From Bacteroidota bacterium (GTDB lineage Bacteria; Bacteroidota; Bacteroidia; Chitinophagales; Chitinophagaceae), in contig JAEWKC010000047.1 in the NCBI GenBank assembly GCA_023386235.1, forward strand, positions 1-64,000: a DNA stretch of 64,000 nt. The letters run 5' to 3'. A program made the translations under genes and the position numbers. How positions within the stretch are numbered: position 1 is the stretch's first letter; the number at the start of each line of letters is the position of its first letter. The notes below the pieces were generated by a model. That model ran no database searches, was not told the DNA's origin, and was given only the letters and a program-made list of their open reading frames with translations. Shown here one piece after another: positions 27,748-35,767 of this stretch.

Positions 27748-28764
27748 ATGAAGAAGACCGTCTCGTTAAAAGATATTGCTCAAAAGGTTGGCGTTTCTAC
27801 TGCCTTGGTATCCTATGTTTTAAACAATAAAGAAAAAAAAGCAAGAGTAGGAAAGGAGATTGCCGCAGAGATAAGACGCGTAGCCAAAGAGATGAACTAT
27901 CAGCCCAACCTTATAGCAAGAAGCCTTAAGTCGGGCAAAACCAAAACTATCGGGCTTATTGTTGCGGATATTTCCAACCCGTTTTTTTCTAATCTTGCCC
28001 GGATTATTGAAAACGAAGCTAACAGCCACGGCTACACGGTGATATTTGGTAGCAGCGATGAGAAGATAGAAAAGTTTGAAGGCCTTATCAATGCTTTTCT
28101 TACACGCCAGGTAGATGGTCTTATTATAACGCCGGTAGAAAACTCGCAGAGTCAAATTATTGATTTGCAAAAGAAAGAAACGCCGTTTGTGCTGATAGAC
28201 AGGTATTTCCCCGATCTGAAAACCAATTCTGTAACCATAGATAATTACGACTCTTCTTACAAAGCCATGAAACATTTACTGAGCAATGGTTTTGAGCGTA
28301 CAGGAATGATTGCTTATGAGTCTTCTCTGGAACACATGAGGCAAAGAGTGAACGGCTATCTTGATGCCATCACCACCAAAATAAAATCAAAGAAAAAGAA
28401 TGAATTGATTTTAATCAATTACAATAATGCCAACGAAGAAATTGAAAAGGCCGTAAAAAATTTAATTGAAGTAAAAAAAGTAGACAGCATTTTATTCGCT
28501 ACTATTTCTTTAGCCGTTAAATCGCTGCACGTAATTAATAAAATGCAGATCAACGTACCACAAGACCTGGGTTTGATTAGCTTTGACGAAAGTGATGCGT
28601 TTGATTTTTTCTATTCTCCACTTACCTATATCCGTCAGAATCTGCAGCAAATAGGTCAGCAATCTGTAAGGCTGTTGCTTGATACCATGACGGAAAATAA
28701 TAAAAGCCCGGTTAAAATTCAGATTACCACAGATTTAATAGAACGATTAAGTAGTAAAAAGTAA
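27748..28764 (+). CDS. LacI/GalR-family transcriptional regulator of the PUL
   Basis: The 338-residue protein (ATG 27748; a TTG three codons earlier is less likely) has an N-terminal LacI helix-turn-helix, SLKDIAQKVGVSTALVSYVLNN. The hinge helix region includes MNYQPNLIARSLKSGKT, and a periplasmic-binding-type effector domain (about 60-338) holds GLIVADISNPFF, DGLIITP and GLISFDESD. It is encoded immediately before the first unit of the locus. Five CG-centred operator-like sites lie over the predicted starts of the five units, so it most likely represses them until a sugar such as D-arabinose or D-ribulose binds. Confidence 0.88.
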   Translation: MKKTVSLKDIAQKVGVSTALVSYVLNNKEKKARVGKEIAAEIRRVAKEMNYQPNLIARSLKSGKTKTIGLIVADISNPFFSNLARIIENEANSHGYTVIFGSSDEKIEKFEGLINAFLTRQVDGLIITPVENSQSQIIDLQKKETPFVLIDRYFPDLKTNSVTIDNYDSSYKAMKHLLSNGFERTGMIAYESSLEHMRQRVNGYLDAITTKIKSKKKNELILINYNNANEEIEKAVKNLIEVKKVDSILFATISLAVKSLHVINKMQINVPQDLGLISFDESDAFDFFYSPLTYIRQNLQQIGQQSVRLLLDTMTENNKSPVKIQITTDLIERLSSKK

Positions 28765-28773
28765 ATAATTTTT

Positions 28774-28816
28774 TTGTTAATTCAGAAACAATTGTTAATT
28801 TGCTTAAACGTTTAAA
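28774..28816 (+). promoter_or_regulatory. Promoter and LacI-type operator 1
   Basis: TTG (28774-28776), 18 nt, then near-consensus -7 box TTAATTTG (28795-28802), followed by the perfect palindrome TTAAACGTTTAA (28804-28815). It drives the first GH172 gene at 28908. The operator covers the predicted start of transcription. Confidence 0.7.
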
Positions 28817-28907
28817 AATTCTATTCAGTCAGTTAGTTTGATTTTCTATATGATTTTCAGACTTTCAAATGTAAAATATTTTTATAAAGATCAAAATTTA
28901 AATCGCT

Positions 28908-30080
28908 ATGCAAATTAAAAATTTATTATTGTTCTCATTCGTATTTATGAGTCTCGGACTCTTTGCTCAGCAGTCCGGAAATTTTAACGGGCGCGGTATG
29001 AGTATGTCTACTCTTTCAAAATTGTCCAACGCTAAAAGCAGGTCTATCAGCCCCGAAAATTTTACAGGAGCTAAAGGCAGAGGCGGCATGGCAGATCCCG
29101 TGGCGGATAAAGGAAAACGCAATGTGGCCAACGCTGCCCATGAAGCAAGAGATCTGGGCTTGGGATGGAAAGTAAATCCTTTCATCATCATTAACCCCGG
29201 TGAAACATTTACCATGGCCGATATAGAAGGGCCGGGAGTAATTCAGCATATTTGGATGACGCCTACCGGCAATTATAATCTTTCTATTTTCAGAATGTAT
29301 TGGGATGATGAAACTACTCCATCGGTTGAAAGCCCCGTTGGACCTTTCTTTGGTATCGCGTGGAACGAATTTTCTCCGTTAAATTCTTTAGCGGTAACGG
29401 TGAATCCCGGAAGCGCATTTAACAGCTATTGGCAAATGCCTTTTAGAAAAAAATGCAAAATAACTATGGAAAACACTTCAGGAGAAGCTATGAGATTGTA
29501 TTACCAGATTGATTATGCGCTAACCGAAGTAGAGAGTGATGAAGCCTATTTTCACGCGCAATACAAAAGAAGCACGCCAGACAAGGGTTCTATACATACC
29601 ATTGTAGATAATATAAAAGGCAGAGGTCAATACGTTGGAACCTTTATGGGGGTAGGCGTTAGAAACAACGGCTGGTGGGGAGAAGGTGAAATAAAATTTT
29701 ATATGGATGGCGATAAAGACTTTGCTACCATTGTAGGCACAGGTACAGAAGATTATTTCTGCGGCTCTTACAATTTTGAAAATAAAAGAACAAGACAATA
29801 TCAGGAGTATTCAACAGCGTATGCAGGTCTGCATCAGGTGCTGAAACCCGACGGGTTGTATGGCTCTCAGATGCGTTTTGGTATGTATCGCTGGCATATT
29901 CTTGATCCTGTAAGGTTTGAAAAAGATTTAAAAATTACGATCCAGGATTTAGGATGGCGCTCAGGCGGCAGATATCTGGCGCAGCAGTCCGATATTATCA
30001 CTGTAGCCTATTGGTATCAAACAGAACCTCATACACGTTTTCCAAAACTACCTTCTGCCGATCAGTTAGAAGTAAATTAA
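28908..30080 (+). CDS. GH172 (DUF2961) family exported protein A
   Basis: The 390-residue protein has a signal peptide (about 1-20, LFA-QQ) and no lipobox, so it is likely periplasmic. DUF2961 folds into double jelly rolls and is now GH172, with alpha-D-arabinofuranosidase and alpha-fructofuranosidase/difructose-anhydride activities. Visible core motifs are GPGVIQHIWMT, SVESPVGPFFG and GTGTEDYFCG. Glu259 or Glu261 in GEGE and Glu281 in TED occupy the catalytic pair region. It opens transcription unit 1 behind operator 1. An exo-acting role on imported D-arabino-oligosaccharides is inferred from family and context. Confidence 0.85.
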   Translation: MQIKNLLLFSFVFMSLGLFAQQSGNFNGRGMSMSTLSKLSNAKSRSISPENFTGAKGRGGMADPVADKGKRNVANAAHEARDLGLGWKVNPFIIINPGETFTMADIEGPGVIQHIWMTPTGNYNLSIFRMYWDDETTPSVESPVGPFFGIAWNEFSPLNSLAVTVNPGSAFNSYWQMPFRKKCKITMENTSGEAMRLYYQIDYALTEVESDEAYFHAQYKRSTPDKGSIHTIVDNIKGRGQYVGTFMGVGVRNNGWWGEGEIKFYMDGDKDFATIVGTGTEDYFCGSYNFENKRTRQYQEYSTAYAGLHQVLKPDGLYGSQMRFGMYRWHILDPVRFEKDLKITIQDLGWRSGGRYLAQQSDIITVAYWYQTEPHTRFPKLPSADQLEVN

Positions 30081-30090
30081 AAAATAAGAT

Positions 30091-31338
30091 ATGCAAAAAT
30101 TAATTTTTTCTTCATTATGCCTGGCTGCTACACTGGTTTTTTCCTGCCAGTCGGCTAATGAAAAATCAAAAGACAACTTAAAAGAAAACACAATGGACAG
30201 TACTCAAAAAGGCACATTTGCCTACGATGTAGCATTTTTACAACAAAAAGACAGCATCATAGTTTTACAAAACAATGATTCATCGGGTATGGTAATCATC
30301 TCTCCTAAATACCAGGGTAAAGTATTTACCAGTACCGCAGAAGGCATGAACGGCAAAAGCTTTGGCTGGGTTAATTATAAAGCTTTTGACGAACCGGTAA
30401 ATAATCATATGAATGCTTACGGAGGCGAAGATCGCATGTGGCTTGGCCCCGAAGGAGGAAAATATTCTATTTACTTTAAGCCGGGCACAGAACAAAATTT
30501 CGATAACTGGCATACACCTCCGGCAATAGATACCGAAGCCTGGACCTTAGCCTCTACCGACCAAAAGAAAGTTTCAATGACCAAAGAAACTGAAATAACA
30601 AATTACGCGGGCACACCCCTTAAAATAAAAATGGAAAGAGATGTGGAAATTTTGGAAAATAATGCGATTGCGCAACTCCTGAATGTGTCTGTGACAGATA
30701 AAGTGAATGCTGTAGGTTTTAAAACCGTAAACAAATTATACAATGTGGGTACTAATGAATGGAATGAACAAACGGGAGCGCCTTGCATTTGGAACCTCGA
30801 CATGTTTATGCCTTCTGAGAATTGCATAATAGTAATCCCATACATAGAGAACGCGCCCGGTAAAGTAGCTACTACCGATTACTTTGGAGAGATAGATAAA
30901 GACAGGATTACGTATAACAACGGTATTCTCTTTTTTAAAGCCGACGGAAAATCAAGGGGCAAGTTAGGAATTCCGCCTGCCAGAGCCAAGAATGTAGCAG
31001 GAAGCTATGATGCGGCAAATAATGTGCTCACCATCACTTTATTTGATGTATATAACAACAAAAAGTATCTTAATCAGGAATGGCGTACAGACCGTGATCC
31101 GTACAGTGGCGATGCTATGAATGCCTACAACGACGGTCCCTTGGAAGACGGTTCGCAAATGGGCCCTTTTTATGAAATAGAAAGTGTTTCTCCACCGGCA
31201 TTTTTAAAGCAGGGAGAAAATATTACGCATAACCATTCCGTGTTTCACTTTACAGGAGATGCCGCGGCAATTAATGATATAGCGGTAAAAGTACTGGGTG
31301 TATCACTTCAGCAAATTCAAAATATTTTCAATAAATAA
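30091..31338 (+). CDS. Lipoprotein of DUF6786/mutarotase-like type
   Basis: The 415-residue lipoprotein (lipobox FSC, Cys19) is beta-rich. NAYGGEDRMWLGPEGGKYS resembles the core strand of DUF4380/DUF6786-type proteins, which are distantly like galactose mutarotase. HNHSVFHFTGD lies near the C-terminus. No enzyme activity is established to my knowledge. It sits between GH172-A (10 bp gap) and the FucI-type isomerase (14 bp gap), so a role in presenting or interconverting the released aldose is possible but unproven. Confidence 0.55.
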   Translation: MQKLIFSSLCLAATLVFSCQSANEKSKDNLKENTMDSTQKGTFAYDVAFLQQKDSIIVLQNNDSSGMVIISPKYQGKVFTSTAEGMNGKSFGWVNYKAFDEPVNNHMNAYGGEDRMWLGPEGGKYSIYFKPGTEQNFDNWHTPPAIDTEAWTLASTDQKKVSMTKETEITNYAGTPLKIKMERDVEILENNAIAQLLNVSVTDKVNAVGFKTVNKLYNVGTNEWNEQTGAPCIWNLDMFMPSENCIIVIPYIENAPGKVATTDYFGEIDKDRITYNNGILFFKADGKSRGKLGIPPARAKNVAGSYDAANNVLTITLFDVYNNKKYLNQEWRTDRDPYSGDAMNAYNDGPLEDGSQMGPFYEIESVSPPAFLKQGENITHNHSVFHFTGDAAAINDIAVKVLGVSLQQIQNIFNK

Positions 31339-31352
31339 AAAAAGTAGAAGAA

Positions 31353-33119
31353 ATGGCTAAAAAATCTAACTATCCTAAGATAGGCATACGCCCCATTATT
31401 GATGGTCGCTATGGCGGCATCAGAGAATCATTGGAAGAAACTACAATGACAATGGCAAAAACAGTTGCCGATCTTTATACAAAAGAATTAAAATATCCCG
31501 ACGGCACGCCGGTAGAATGTATTATTGCCGATACCTGTATAGGCGGTGTTAAAGAAGCCGCCGCTTGCGCGTCGAAGTTTGCAGATAACAACGTAGGCGT
31601 TTCTTTGTCTGTAACACCCTGCTGGTGCTATGGCACGGAAACAATGGACATGGATCCTGCAAGACCAAAAGCCATCTGGGGCTTTAACGGTACAGAGCGC
31701 CCGGGAGCCGTATATCTTGCAGCCACACTTGCCGGTCATAATCAAAAAGGACTACCATGTTTTGGCATTTATGGAAGAGACGTGCAAGATATGGGCGATA
31801 CAAACATCCCCGGAGATGTAAGAGAAAAATTGCTAAGCTTTGCCAAAGCAGGATTGACGGTCGCTATTATGAAAGGACAATCTTATTTGGCTATAGGCTC
31901 TGTATCCATGGGGATAGCAGGCTCTACTATTAATCCCGATTTTTTCCAGGAATATTTAGGTATGCGCAATGAATACGTAGACTCTACTGAAGTATTGAGA
32001 AGAATACAATTGGAAATATATGATAAGGATGAATATACCAAAGCATTGAAATGGGTAAAAGAAAACTGTAAAGAAGGAAAAGATTTCAATACTAAATCCA
32101 AATCAAGAAAAGACCTTAATAAAGATTGGGAATTTGTAGTAAAAATGACAATCATCATCAGAGACCTGATGATTGGTAATGCTAAGCTGCATAAAATGGG
32201 TCATTATGAAGAAGCTTATGGGCACAATGCGCTGGTAGCGGGCTTTCAGGGTCAAAGACAATGGACAGATCTGCTGCCCAACGGAGACTTCTCTGAAGCT
32301 TTACTCAATTCATCGTTCGACTGGAATGGTATAAGAGCTCCGTATATGGTAGCCACAGAAAATGACGCATTGAACGGAGTATCCATGTTATTTAATTATC
32401 TGCTGACCAACACGGCACAAATATTTGCAGACGTAAGAACCTACTGGAGCCCTTCCGCCACAGAAAGAGTTTCGGGCTGGAAACCAGACGGCCGTGCCAA
32501 AGACGGATTTATACATTTAATCAATTCCGGTTCTGCAACCTTAGATGGCACCGGGCAGCAGAGCGAAAAAGGAAAGCCCGTGATGAAGCCATTCTGGGAA
32601 ATATCTAAAAAAGAAGCGAAAGCCTGTTTAGACGCTACCACTTTTCATCCGGCCAACAGAGACTATATGCGAGGCGGCGGCTTCTCTTCAAAATTCCTTA
32701 CAAAAGGAGAAATGCCTGTAACCATGTGCCGCTTAAATTTAGTAAAAGGTACCGGTCCTGTATTGCAGATAGCAGAAGGATGGACAGTAGATTTGCCGGA
32801 AAATGTACACGATATATTAGATAAAAGAACAGATTACATTTGGCCAACCACCTGGTTTGTGCCCAAATTGACCGGCGAAGGTTCGTTTAAAGATGTATAC
32901 ACCGTAATGGCTAAATGGGGCGCCAATCACGGAGCTATCAGTTATGGGCACATCGGTGCAGATTTGATATCTCTGGCTGCCATGCTGCGCATACCTGTTT
33001 GCATGCATAATGTGGATGAGGAAAAAATATTCCGGCCAAGCGCATGGGATGCTTTTGGTATGGATACAGAAGGCAATGATTACAGGGCTTGTAATAATTA
33101 CGGACCCTTATACAAATAA
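31353..33119 (+). CDS. fucI: FucI-type aldose-ketose isomerase, probable D-arabinose isomerase
   Basis: The 588-residue cytosolic enzyme matches L-fucose isomerase in length and along its whole sequence. Glu336, Asp360 and His526 fall at the positions of the E. coli Mn-ligands Glu337, Asp361 and His528. FucI enzymes convert L-fucose to L-fuculose and also D-arabinose to D-ribulose, because the two sugars share configuration. Here the kinase in the operon is AraB-like, there is no fuculose aldolase, and neighbours are GH172/GH183 proteins. D-arabinose is therefore the likelier substrate. That is inference; the fold assignment is firm. Confidence 0.93.
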   Translation: MAKKSNYPKIGIRPIIDGRYGGIRESLEETTMTMAKTVADLYTKELKYPDGTPVECIIADTCIGGVKEAAACASKFADNNVGVSLSVTPCWCYGTETMDMDPARPKAIWGFNGTERPGAVYLAATLAGHNQKGLPCFGIYGRDVQDMGDTNIPGDVREKLLSFAKAGLTVAIMKGQSYLAIGSVSMGIAGSTINPDFFQEYLGMRNEYVDSTEVLRRIQLEIYDKDEYTKALKWVKENCKEGKDFNTKSKSRKDLNKDWEFVVKMTIIIRDLMIGNAKLHKMGHYEEAYGHNALVAGFQGQRQWTDLLPNGDFSEALLNSSFDWNGIRAPYMVATENDALNGVSMLFNYLLTNTAQIFADVRTYWSPSATERVSGWKPDGRAKDGFIHLINSGSATLDGTGQQSEKGKPVMKPFWEISKKEAKACLDATTFHPANRDYMRGGGFSSKFLTKGEMPVTMCRLNLVKGTGPVLQIAEGWTVDLPENVHDILDKRTDYIWPTTWFVPKLTGEGSFKDVYTVMAKWGANHGAISYGHIGADLISLAAMLRIPVCMHNVDEEKIFRPSAWDAFGMDTEGNDYRACNNYGPLYK

Positions 33120-33132
33120 AACGAATGATTTT

Positions 33133-33163
33133 CGGGCCGGCTATACAGCAAGTGGCCGGCTTG
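33133..33163 (+). other. Intercistronic hairpin between fucI and fucP
   Basis: CGGGCCGGC (33133-33141) can pair with GCCGGCTTG (33155-33163) through a GC-rich 6-bp core, two G-U pairs and a closing C-G, with a 13-nt loop. No T run follows directly, so it is more likely an mRNA processing or stability element, or an attenuator, than a full terminator. Confidence 0.4.
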
Positions 33164-33204
33164 AAAATTATGCTATTTTAAATTCTTTAAAAGAAAAATA
33201 AATA

Positions 33205-34533
33205 ATGTCAAGAAATAAAGTTCCACTACTAAAAATGCCCGACGGAACCAATTATCTGTTTCCGTTTATCATGATCACCAGCCTGTTTCTTCTTTGGGGG
33301 TTTGCGCATGGCTTGTTGGATGTACTCAATAAACATTTTCAGGAAATACTTCATTTGAGTAAAGGTGAATCGGGGTTTATACAGTTTTCGCTATACATAG
33401 CCTATTTTGTAATGGCGGTACCTGCCGGTTTGTTCATTAAAAAATATGGTTACAAAAAAGGTATCTTGTTGGGCTTGTTTTTGTTTGCCTGTGGGGCGTT
33501 TTTGTTTTATCCTGCTACCAAGTTTGGAGCTTATCTGCCGTTTCTTATAGCTTTGTTTGTATTGGCTTGCGGACTGGCTTGTTTAGAAACTGCCGCTAAC
33601 CCGTATTCCACGGTTTTAGGGCCTTCTGAGCAATCTGCGCGGCGTATAAATATTTCACAATCCTTCAATGGCTTGGGCTGGATATTAGGTCCATTGCTCG
33701 GAGGCTTGCTGATATTTGGAGCGGAAGAAGCTACGGAGGAAACAAAGTTCGACTCGGTTGCCACTCCATATATGTATGTGGGAATAGTAGTAGTGATAGT
33801 ACTTATCATTTTCTCATTTATTAAACTTCCTACCATAAAGGAAAAAAGCAATACTGAAATACAGGAAGATCCGCCAATGAAAAACCTGCTGAAGCATCCC
33901 TTTTTTGTTTTCGCAGTTATAGCGCAATTTTTGTATGTAGCGGCTCAAACAGGTATCAATTCCTTTTTTATTAATTATGTAATAGATGCCATCCCCGATG
34001 TGCAAACGCCCATAGCGGGTATGATGAACAATATGGGTTGGTTTGGTACAGTATTTATGCCAAAAAATCCTGAGCAGGCGGCTTCGCTGATATTGGCAAT
34101 AGGTGGTATGGGTATGTTCTTTATCGGAAGACTGCTGGGAGCTTATTTTATGAAATTTATTTCACCTGCCAGGTTGCTGTTGATTTTTGCCATTGTAAAT
34201 ACTATTCTGATGGCATTGGTACTGGCTCATCTGGGCTGGGTGTCTGTGGTTGCGTTATTCATGAATTACTTCTTCATGTCCATCATGTTTCCTACCATTT
34301 TCGCGTTAGGTGTTTCGGGTCTTGGACCCTTAACGGAGAAAGGCTCTTCCTTCCTTGTGATGGCAGTGGCCGGCGGAGCTTTCTGTCCGCCATTAATGGG
34401 TTGGTTTGCAGACATGACCAGTATGGCCATCTCTTTCATTATCCCATTGGTTTGCTTCTTTGTAATCGCCGTATTTGCTGCCAAAGGCACAAAACGCAAG
34501 GTGCTGGTATCGGAAATGCCGGTAGGACATTAA
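33205..34533 (+). CDS. fucP: FucP-type sugar:proton symporter
   Basis: The 442-residue inner-membrane protein has 12 hydrophobic helices of the major facilitator superfamily. It opens with LFLLWGFAHGLLDVLNKHFQ, where the aspartate matches FucP Asp46, and has CGLACLETAANPY, where the glutamate matches Glu135; both are needed for proton coupling in E. coli FucP. FucP also carries D-arabinose. It lies 85 bp after the isomerase in the same unit and should bring the released monosaccharide into the cytoplasm. Confidence 0.9.
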   Translation: MSRNKVPLLKMPDGTNYLFPFIMITSLFLLWGFAHGLLDVLNKHFQEILHLSKGESGFIQFSLYIAYFVMAVPAGLFIKKYGYKKGILLGLFLFACGAFLFYPATKFGAYLPFLIALFVLACGLACLETAANPYSTVLGPSEQSARRINISQSFNGLGWILGPLLGGLLIFGAEEATEETKFDSVATPYMYVGIVVVIVLIIFSFIKLPTIKEKSNTEIQEDPPMKNLLKHPFFVFAVIAQFLYVAAQTGINSFFINYVIDAIPDVQTPIAGMMNNMGWFGTVFMPKNPEQAASLILAIGGMGMFFIGRLLGAYFMKFISPARLLLIFAIVNTILMALVLAHLGWVSVVALFMNYFFMSIMFPTIFALGVSGLGPLTEKGSSFLVMAVAGGAFCPPLMGWFADMTSMAISFIIPLVCFFVIAVFAAKGTKRKVLVSEMPVGH

Positions 34534-34555
34534 ACTATTAACTTAAAATTTTTTT

Positions 34556-35731
34556 ATGAAAAAAATAATCATATTCTTTCTTTCACTGTTTATACTGAAT
34601 GTTTCTTTCAGTCAGGAAATGAACGCAGATTTGTACGATCTGGCTAAAATGAAATCGGGTCTTAAAAATAAACGTATTTCAAGTACAGATCAAACAGGTG
34701 GCAACAGAGATCATCTAGAACCTTTTAAGCCCGGCGAAAAACGTACAATAGCTACCATTCAAGGAGCAGGTATTATCAATCATATCTGGATGACGATTGC
34801 GCCGCCTCCCGGCGAATTAAATAGAAATGATATCATTATCAGGATGTATTGGGATGGTAATTCTTATCCTTCCGTAGAATCTCCGATAGGTCCTTTTTTC
34901 GGGCAGGGCTGGAACGAGCAGTATAATTACGCCGCGTTTCCATTGGCCGCTGGGCCGCTAAATGGCACAAGTCTGGTCAGCTATTTTACAATGCCTTTTG
35001 CTACCGGAGCTCGTATAGAAATAGAAAATCAAACCGATAAGCAGATCAACGCATTTTATTTTTATGTTGATTATTACGAAGTAAAACAACTGCCAAAAGA
35101 TATGGGCCGTTTTCATGCTTGGTACAATCATGAGTTAACCGACGCTTTGCCCGAAGGCGAAACAGAATGGGCATTAACTGGTGAGTGGAAACCCAATACA
35201 AAGCCCGAAAATAATTACACATTTATTAATACCAAAGGCAAAGGACATTTTGTTGGAATCAATTATTATGTGCATTGCCCTACGCCTATGTGGTATGGCG
35301 AAGGTGATGATATGTGGTATATTGACGGCGAATCTAAACCTTCCTTGATAGGAACGGGTACAGAAGATTTCTTCAATACTTCCTGGTGTCCTAAAGAACC
35401 GTATTCTCATCCGTATTTCGGTTATCCCAGAGTAAATAACGATGTAGGATGGTTGGGCAGAACGCATGTTTACAGATTCTTCATTAGCGACCCTATTTTT
35501 TTTGAAACCGAATTGAAAGGTACAATAGAGCATGGTTCAAACAATAACCTTACGCTGGATATAGGTTCAGTGGCTTATTGGTACCAGGATAAAGCAGTGA
35601 CATTGCCTAAAGCGCCAACAAAAGCAGAGCGGGCATTGAAACCATTTATCAGATTTGAAGACATGCACAGGTGGAGAGATGCCTGGAGGAAATCAAAGGG
35701 CAACGATTCTAAATTATGGGGGAATGAATAA
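34556..35731 (+). CDS. GH172 (DUF2961) family exported protein B
   Basis: The 391-residue protein has a signal peptide (about 1-19, SFS-QE) and no lipobox. It has GAGIINHIWMT, SVESPIGPFFGQGW and GTGTEDFFN. Glu249 (YGEGDD) and Glu270 (GTGTED) are 21 residues apart, the same spacing as the catalytic glutamates known for the family (Glu270 and Glu291 in the characterised Bifidobacterium enzyme, from memory). It should be an active exo-furanosidase. It lies between fucP and the kinase in unit 1 and is clearly diverged from proteins A and C. Confidence 0.87.
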   Translation: MKKIIIFFLSLFILNVSFSQEMNADLYDLAKMKSGLKNKRISSTDQTGGNRDHLEPFKPGEKRTIATIQGAGIINHIWMTIAPPPGELNRNDIIIRMYWDGNSYPSVESPIGPFFGQGWNEQYNYAAFPLAAGPLNGTSLVSYFTMPFATGARIEIENQTDKQINAFYFYVDYYEVKQLPKDMGRFHAWYNHELTDALPEGETEWALTGEWKPNTKPENNYTFINTKGKGHFVGINYYVHCPTPMWYGEGDDMWYIDGESKPSLIGTGTEDFFNTSWCPKEPYSHPYFGYPRVNNDVGWLGRTHVYRFFISDPIFFETELKGTIEHGSNNNLTLDIGSVAYWYQDKAVTLPKAPTKAERALKPFIRFEDMHRWRDAWRKSKGNDSKLWGNE

Positions 35732-35767
35732 AATTTATTGACATTTAATAAGTGTAAAATGTTTTTT

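Noticed and set aside
33010..33201. 63-residue open frame at the fucI-fucP junction
   Set aside because: It overlaps the 3' end of fucI out of frame and covers the intercistronic hairpin; no coding character.
31353..34533. L-fucose utilisation locus
   Set aside because: FucI and FucP are present, but fuculokinase and fuculose-1-phosphate aldolase are not, and no fucosidase of GH29, GH95 or GH141 type is seen.
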